From Ureibacillus composti (GTDB lineage Bacteria > Bacillota > Bacilli > Bacillales_A > Planococcaceae): a stretch of DNA of 64,000 bases. A program made the translations under genes and the position numbers. This document shows, piece after piece, positions 59,272 to 64,000 of the stretch. The notes under the pieces are model-generated. The model searched no databases. It had not been told where the DNA came from and saw only the letters and a program-made list of their open reading frames with translations. Location of the stretch: the NCBI GenBank assembly GCA_030348875.1, contig JAUCEP010000002.1, positions 1,071,001 to 1,135,000 on the forward strand, given 5' to 3'. The number at the start of each line of letters is the position of its first letter. The stretch's first letter is position 1.

Positions 59272-60966
59272 TTAAGATGCACCTTTTTTTAGTTTTAATA
59301 TCAGTTCTTCATCAGGGGTTACGTAAAGGGTTTTTTGTTCGAAGTAAATGACGAAGCCCGGTTTTGATCCATTCGGCTTTTTCACTTGCCTAATTTCCGT
59401 ATAATCAACAGGAACGGAAGAAGAATCTCGCGCTTTACTGAAGTAGGCACTTAACGTAGCTGCTTCGAAAAGCGTTGTTTCATCAGGATCATCCGAATGA
59501 ATCACTACATGCGACCCTGGAATGTCCTTTGTATGTAACCAAGTATCTGACTTTTTAGCAATTTTGAAAGTTAAATAATCATTTTGCTTGTTGTTCTTAC
59601 CAACAGAAATTAAGATGCCTGTTGAAGAAGTATATTGTTCAGGTATTGGTTTTGTTGGCTTTTTCTTACGCTTAGATGCACGCATACGAAGATAACCTTG
59701 TTCTGCTAATTCTTCGCGGATTTCTTCAATATCAGCCGGTGATGCTTGTTGAACTTGGTTAGAAAGCATTTCGAAATAGTGAATTTCCTGTTCAGTTTTC
59801 TCGATTTGTTCCTTCACCATAACAAGTGCATTTTTGGCTTTATTATATTTTGTATAGTAGCTTTGTGCATTTTCAACGGGTGTTTTACGTTCGCTAATAG
59901 GAATCGTAATTTGTTCACCATCTTCACTGTAATAGTTTGTAACGGTTACTTCTTTCATTCCTTTTTCGAATAAATATAAATTAGACATTAGTAGTTCACC
60001 GTAAAGTTGTAACTTATCTAATTTGGAAGCACGATCTAAATCTTTCTGGAGTTTCTTCATTTTTAGATGAAGTTTATTAATTTCATTTTGTAGCCAGCGT
60101 TCTAAATCACCAGCTTGTTGTTTCACACGGTCACGTTCGGCCTTAGCAAAAAATGTTCGATCAAGTAAGTTGCTTAAGTCTTTGAATGCAGTTTCGTGAC
60201 CTGTTAAATACGTAATTTTAGTAGGTGAAAAGTAACTCTTACCATCTACTTCTAAATAAGTGGGGTGGCTACTTGAGACGATTTCCTGAACAAAAGTTCT
60301 GAATACAGAAATCGGGTCTTGCTCTTTCCCTAGACGATGTAAAAGCTCTGTTGCATGCATCGGTGAAAAACCACTAAAATAAGAGACAACTTCTTTAGCA
60401 GTTCTTTCCTCTTTAAAAAAATCGATTATTTCACTATCTGTTACAGTCGTTGGTTCCTGTTTATTTTGTGCAGGAGGAGCGATATACTCTTGCCCAGGCA
60501 ACACTGTACGGTAACTATTCACAGATGGAGGCAAGTGCTTTAAACTATCAATAATGCGATTATTTGCTTGATCAATTAAAAGTAGATTACTGTGACGTCC
60601 CATCACTTCAATAATCAATTTTCGAACAACAGGGTCCCCAATTTCATTTTTACTTTCAATAATGAATGTAATCATACGTTCAAATCCATCATGTGAAATT
60701 TCACTAATAAAACCACCTTCTAAATGCTTCCGTAAAAGCATACAAAACATAGGTGGTTCTGCAGGATTTTCAATTGCTTGTTCCGTTAAATGAACACGTG
60801 CATAGGAAGGATGAATTGAAAATAATAATTTATGATTTGAACCGTTTGCTCGAATGTGTAATACAACTTCGAGCGCATTCGGTTGGTGAATTTTTGTGAT
60901 GCGGCCTGTTTTGAGCCCACTAAGCTCGTTACACATTGCCACGGTAAATAATCCATCAAATGCCAT
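59272..60966 (-). CDS. rqcH: Ribosome quality control protein RqcH (NFACT family, YloA)
   Basis: Binds stalled 50S-peptidyl-tRNA complexes and adds C-terminal Ala tails that mark nascent chains for degradation; older annotations call it fibronectin-binding protein. The 564-residue protein has the NFACT-N domain (MAFDGLFTVAMCNELSGLK), helix-hairpin-helix, a long coiled coil (about 285-435) and the NFACT-R domain (about 440-555; KIAKKSDTWLHTKDIPGSHVVI). The frame opens at a TTG at 60987, but the ATG at 60966 follows GTGGGG and starts the family N-terminus. Divergent from yloC. Confidence 0.94.
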   Translation of the reverse strand: MAFDGLFTVAMCNELSGLKTGRITKIHQPNALEVVLHIRANGSNHKLLFSIHPSYARVHLTEQAIENPAEPPMFCMLLRKHLEGGFISEISHDGFERMITFIIESKNEIGDPVVRKLIIEVMGRHSNLLLIDQANNRIIDSLKHLPPSVNSYRTVLPGQEYIAPPAQNKQEPTTVTDSEIIDFFKEERTAKEVVSYFSGFSPMHATELLHRLGKEQDPISVFRTFVQEIVSSSHPTYLEVDGKSYFSPTKITYLTGHETAFKDLSNLLDRTFFAKAERDRVKQQAGDLERWLQNEINKLHLKMKKLQKDLDRASKLDKLQLYGELLMSNLYLFEKGMKEVTVTNYYSEDGEQITIPISERKTPVENAQSYYTKYNKAKNALVMVKEQIEKTEQEIHYFEMLSNQVQQASPADIEEIREELAEQGYLRMRASKRKKKPTKPIPEQYTSSTGILISVGKNNKQNDYLTFKIAKKSDTWLHTKDIPGSHVVIHSDDPDETTLFEAATLSAYFSKARDSSSVPVDYTEIRQVKKPNGSKPGFVIYFEQKTLYVTPDEELILKLKKGAS

Positions 60967-61155
60967 TGATTTTCCCCACTCTTTCAAAAACTCTTTATTT
61001 CGACTAACATTGTCTAGCTAATATACTTACACTCAAGGTCGCAGCTCACAATGAACGTGCTCCTTCGTTTATTTCTATATAGTATCATTTTTTTTAAATA
61101 TATTGCATCTCATCCTACTTTTTTCTATATATAACCGTTAAAAATTCTAAACATG

Positions 61156-61164
61156 TGATATAAT
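61156..61164 (+). promoter_or_regulatory. Extended -10 promoter for yloC
   Basis: TGA-TATAAT is a perfect extended -10, 33 nt before the yloC start. The -35 region is poor, as usual for such promoters. It probably drives the yloC-gmk-rpoZ unit. Confidence 0.65.
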
Positions 61165-61197
61165 TGGAATAGTATGTTAAGAAAGGTGTGACGAACC

Positions 61198-62073
61198 TTG
61201 GTACGTAGTATGACGGGTTTTGGCAGGGGTGTCACAACTACGAATGACTATCAACTAACGGTTGAAGTTCGTTCTGTGAACCATCGATTTTTAGAAATAC
61301 ATACGAAGTTTCCAAAAGAGTGGCTTGAAGCTGAAATACACGCAAAAAAAATATTGTCCAAATTGTTTAAAAGAGGCAAATTAGACGTTGTCGTGAATCT
61401 AAAATCGATGGGGCAAGAAGTAGAAAGTTTTAAAGTGAATTGGCCGCTAATCGAAGCTTATAAAGAAGCAAGAAATGAGCTCTGTAAGGCAGTACCAATT
61501 GATGAAAAATGGACGATGCATGAAGTGTTTTTATTAGATCAAGCACTCATTCATGAAAAAAAAGAATTATCTCCTGAAGAATTATTAACTGCTGTAGATC
61601 AGGCAGTTAGAGAGGCAGCAAAACATTTAGGAGAAATGCGTGAGCGGGAAGGGCAAGAGTTGAAAAATGTATTCTTACAATTTAACTCGGAGCTAAAAAC
61701 ACAAATACAGCTTATTCGTGAATTTTCATCAGAATCAGTTCAAAAACATCGAGAGAAATTAATTGAGCGACTTTCTGAAATAACAAATTCACCTGATATA
61801 GATGACCGTATTCTAACCGAGGTAGCCATTTTTGCTGAAAGAATTGATATTTCAGAGGAACTTGACAGGTTAGTTAGTCATTTTAGACAATTAGAAGAAA
61901 CATTAGAAGAAACTAATTCAATTGGGCGCAAGCTCGATTTTTTAATGCAAGAGATGTTACGTGAAATTAATACAATTGGATCGAAAAATCAGTCTATTAG
62001 AGCATCTGTTGCAGTTGTTCAAGCAAAAACAGTATTAGAAAAAATGCGTGAACAAGTACAAAATATTGAGTAA
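61198..62073 (+). CDS. yloC: YicC family endoribonuclease (YloC)
   Basis: Member of the YicC/YloC family, described as an endoribonuclease acting on certain small RNAs and mRNAs. The 291-residue protein has the diagnostic N-terminus VRSMTGFGRG and EVRSVNHRFLEIHTKFP (about 24-40), and the C-terminal IGRKLDFLMQEMLREINTIGSK (about 244-265). The start is TTG at 61198 behind AAAGGTG; ATG at 61210 would remove part of the conserved N-terminus. In B. subtilis remA follows, but here gmk is next. Confidence 0.92.
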   Translation: MVRSMTGFGRGVTTTNDYQLTVEVRSVNHRFLEIHTKFPKEWLEAEIHAKKILSKLFKRGKLDVVVNLKSMGQEVESFKVNWPLIEAYKEARNELCKAVPIDEKWTMHEVFLLDQALIHEKKELSPEELLTAVDQAVREAAKHLGEMREREGQELKNVFLQFNSELKTQIQLIREFSSESVQKHREKLIERLSEITNSPDIDDRILTEVAIFAERIDISEELDRLVSHFRQLEETLEETNSIGRKLDFLMQEMLREINTIGSKNQSIRASVAVVQAKTVLEKMREQVQNIE

Positions 62074-62146
62074 AATATCATTACTAAAAAAAATGAAAAT
62101 TTTTTTGATGAATAGAAATAAATGTTGTGTTAATCTACATTTTTAG

Positions 62147-62800
<654 letters not shown>

Positions 62801-62804
62801 ATCC

Positions 62805-63029
62805 ATGTTATACCCATCAATCGATGCATTAAAGGAAAAAATTGATTCAAAATATTCTTTAGTAAGTCTTGCTTCAAAACGTGCTCGTCAAATGCAAGAA
62901 GAAGGTAATGAAAAATTATCTCGTTATGTTTCATACAAACCAGTAGGAAAAGCATTAGAAGAAGTAGCTTCTGGTGCACTTACGAAAGAAAAACAAGATG
63001 AGTCTACAGTTTATGAGGACGAAATCTAA
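62805..63029 (+). CDS. rpoZ: DNA-directed RNA polymerase omega subunit
   Basis: Small subunit of RNA polymerase that helps assemble beta prime. The 74-residue protein begins MLYPSIDALKEKIDSKYSLVSLASKRARQ, the omega signature. KPVGKALEEVASGAL is the second conserved element. The ATG is 4 nt after the gmk stop. The C-terminal tail is short and acidic. A hairpin follows. Confidence 0.95.
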   Translation: MLYPSIDALKEKIDSKYSLVSLASKRARQMQEEGNEKLSRYVSYKPVGKALEEVASGALTKEKQDESTVYEDEI

Positions 63030-63107
63030 TTAGGTTGACTTGCTCCACCATTTTTGTTGCTTGACGTAATAAGTTAAGTAGTAATGAATGAAAATATTGA
63101 ACAAAGT

Positions 63108-63136
63108 AGCTCCCGGAGAATTTTTCTTTGGGAGCT
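63108..63136 (+). terminator. Hairpin after rpoZ, probable terminator
   Basis: The stem AGCTCCCGGAGAA / TTCTTTGGGAGCT (13 bp, two G-T pairs) has a TTT loop. The following TATCATTTG is poor in T, so termination may be weak and transcription could continue into coaC. Confidence 0.5.
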
Positions 63137-63181
63137 TATCATTTGAATTAAAGAAAGTAAAAATTTTTGGAATTTGAACAG

Positions 63182-63292
63182 TGTCTAGTTGCGGCGGCTA
63201 GGCTCTCGCGTCGCTTCGACTCCTCCTTCGAAGGCAAAAAGCGCCCTTCTTTGAGGAGTCTCCGGTGCGTGTCGAGCCTGAACGAGCCGCCT
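63182..63292. repeat. GC-rich nested inverted repeat element
   Basis: The outer arms GGCGGCT (63193-63199) and AGCCGCC (63285-63291), inner GGCTC/GAGCC (63201, 63274) and core GACTCCTC/GAGGAGTC form a cruciform-like element of about 110 nt, much richer in G and C than its surroundings. Such elements recur between genes in Bacillales genomes. Only this clear copy is in the window. An open frame reads through it into coaC, but is not coding. Confidence 0.7.
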
Positions 63293-63322
63293 CCACTTTT
63301 CTTTGAAAGGGTGAAAGTAAGG

Positions 63323-63880
63323 ATGCATAATAAAAAGATATTACTTTGTGTTTCGGGTGGTATTGCTGTATATAAAGCTGTCGCACTCGTTAGTAAGCTA
63401 AGTCAGGCAGGTGCGAATGTAAAAGTCATCATGACTCGGTCAGCTCAACAATTTGTAACACCTTTAAGCTTTCAAGTGATGTCCAAAAATGATGTTTATA
63501 TCGATACGTTTGACGAAAAAGATTCAAGCGTGATTGCTCATATTGATTTAGCAGATTGGGCCGATTTAGTGATTGTCGCACCGGCAACAGCAAATGTTTT
63601 AGGGAAATTAGCAAATGGTATTGCTGATGACATGGTTACGACTACTTTACTCGCTACAACAAGTCAAGTTTGGTTAGCACCAGCCATGAATGTACATATG
63701 TATGATCACCCTGCCGTTAAGCGCAATATTGCTCAATTAGTAGAGGATGGCTACCGTTTTATCGAACCATCTGAAGGGTTTTTAGCGTGTGGTTATGTTG
63801 GAAAAGGCCGTTTAGAAGAGCCGGAAAAAATCACCGAACTTGTGAAAGAGTTTTTTGAAAGTGAAGAGTATAAGCAATGA
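63323..63880 (+). CDS. coaC: Phosphopantothenoylcysteine decarboxylase, stand-alone CoaC
   Basis: FMN protein that decarboxylates 4'-phosphopantothenoylcysteine in coenzyme A synthesis. The 185-residue protein holds only the flavoprotein part: LCVSGGIAVYKAVAL (about 8-22), the active-site His in IAHIDLADWAD (about 74), VAPATANVLGKLANGIADDM, the PAMN motif (about 127-130) and the substrate-recognition flap with Cys in GFLACGYVGKGRL. The CoaB synthetase domain normally fused after it is absent; the stop overlaps priA by 4 nt. The ATG at 63323 follows AAAGGGTG. Confidence 0.92.
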   Translation: MHNKKILLCVSGGIAVYKAVALVSKLSQAGANVKVIMTRSAQQFVTPLSFQVMSKNDVYIDTFDEKDSSVIAHIDLADWADLVIVAPATANVLGKLANGIADDMVTTTLLATTSQVWLAPAMNVHMYDHPAVKRNIAQLVEDGYRFIEPSEGFLACGYVGKGRLEEPEKITELVKEFFESEEYKQ

Positions 63881-64000
63881 CAATTCGTATTGCTGAAGTA
63901 ATTGTAGATGTCGCGGCGTATCCTGTCGATCGGCCATTTGACTATCTCGTTCCTGAACAAATGCAATCGTTAATTGAATGTGGAAGTCGTGTGAAAGTTC
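63877..64000 (+). CDS. priA: Primosomal protein N' (PriA), 5' part only
   Basis: Replication restart helicase. Only the first 41 codons lie in the window. They read MTIRIAEVIVDVAAYPVDRPFDYLVP and continue SLIECGSRVKV, matching the N-terminal 3'-DNA-end-binding domain of PriA. The ATG overlaps the coaC stop by 4 nt. The position after coaBC is that of priA in B. subtilis. Confidence 0.9.
   Translation, partial: MTIRIAEVIVDVAAYPVDRPFDYLVPEQMQSLIECGSRVKV

Noticed and set aside
63167-63322. N-terminal extension of coaC through the GC-rich repeat
   Set aside because: The extension is the repeat element read in frame; CoaC proteins start at the glycine-rich flavin motif.

Overview
The window is a low-GC, AT-rich chromosomal segment from an endospore-forming member of the Bacillales. 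Gene content and order follow the Bacillus subtilis ylb, mra/fts, ylm, pyr and ylo regions. Complete spoVD, spoVE, spoIIGA, sigE and sigG genes indicate a spore former, and bshC indicates bacillithiol use. The protein sequences and the reduced gene set at several conserved loci suggest Planococcaceae (Lysinibacillus/Solibacillus-like); that family assignment is inference. I saw no rRNA, tRNA, prophage, insertion sequence, CRISPR array or antiviral cluster. This is core genome, and the interest lies in departures from the usual layout and in RNA-level control.

Layout. 1-12.5 kb: a partial GDPD gene, ylbG, a DUF7147-like gene, an unrecognised exported protein, rsmD, coaD, ylbJ, ylbL, tmcAL (ylbM), yceD-rpmF behind a perfect-consensus promoter, an enoyl-CoA hydratase, an RsfA-like regulator, and a biotin-carrier/carboxyltransferase pair. 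12.5-16 kb: a panE-type reductase, a DUF3397 membrane protein and bshC. 16-31.3 kb: the division and cell wall (dcw) cluster mraZ-rsmH-ftsL-pbpB-spoVD-mraY-murD-spoVE-divIB-DUF881-DUF881-sbp-ftsA-ftsZ, with 10-bp phased MraZ-type repeats ahead of mraZ and without murG and murB. 31.6-34.3 kb: spoIIGA-sigE and sigG. 34.5-38.2 kb: ylmC, ylmE, sepF, ylmG, ylmH and divIVA, without ylmD.

38.2-43.2 kb: ileS behind a T-box riboswitch with an ATC (Ile) specifier, then lspA and an rluD-type synthase. 43.2-55.1 kb: the pyrimidine operon pyrR-pyrP-pyrB-pyrC-pyrAA-pyrAB-pyrK-pyrD-pyrF-pyrE, with two PyrR attenuators. 55.1-59 kb: a repeat-bearing intergenic stretch and a large secreted subtilisin-like protease ending in Gly-Asn repeats. 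59.2-64 kb: rqcH, yloC, gmk, rpoZ, a stand-alone coaC without a coaB part, and the start of priA.

The genes fall into functional blocks. MraZ through FtsZ, plus SepF, YlmG and DivIVA, make precursor and build the division septum, while SpoVD and SpoVE serve spore cortex and SpoIIGA, SigE and SigG run compartment-specific sporulation transcription. The pyr operon covers uracil uptake and the full route from bicarbonate to UMP/OMP, switched by PyrR at the RNA level. Many genes overlap by 1 to 8 nt, indicating translational coupling within operons. Where the longest reading frame lacks a ribosome binding site, starts were reassigned to a downstream codon, and the reason is given in each entry.
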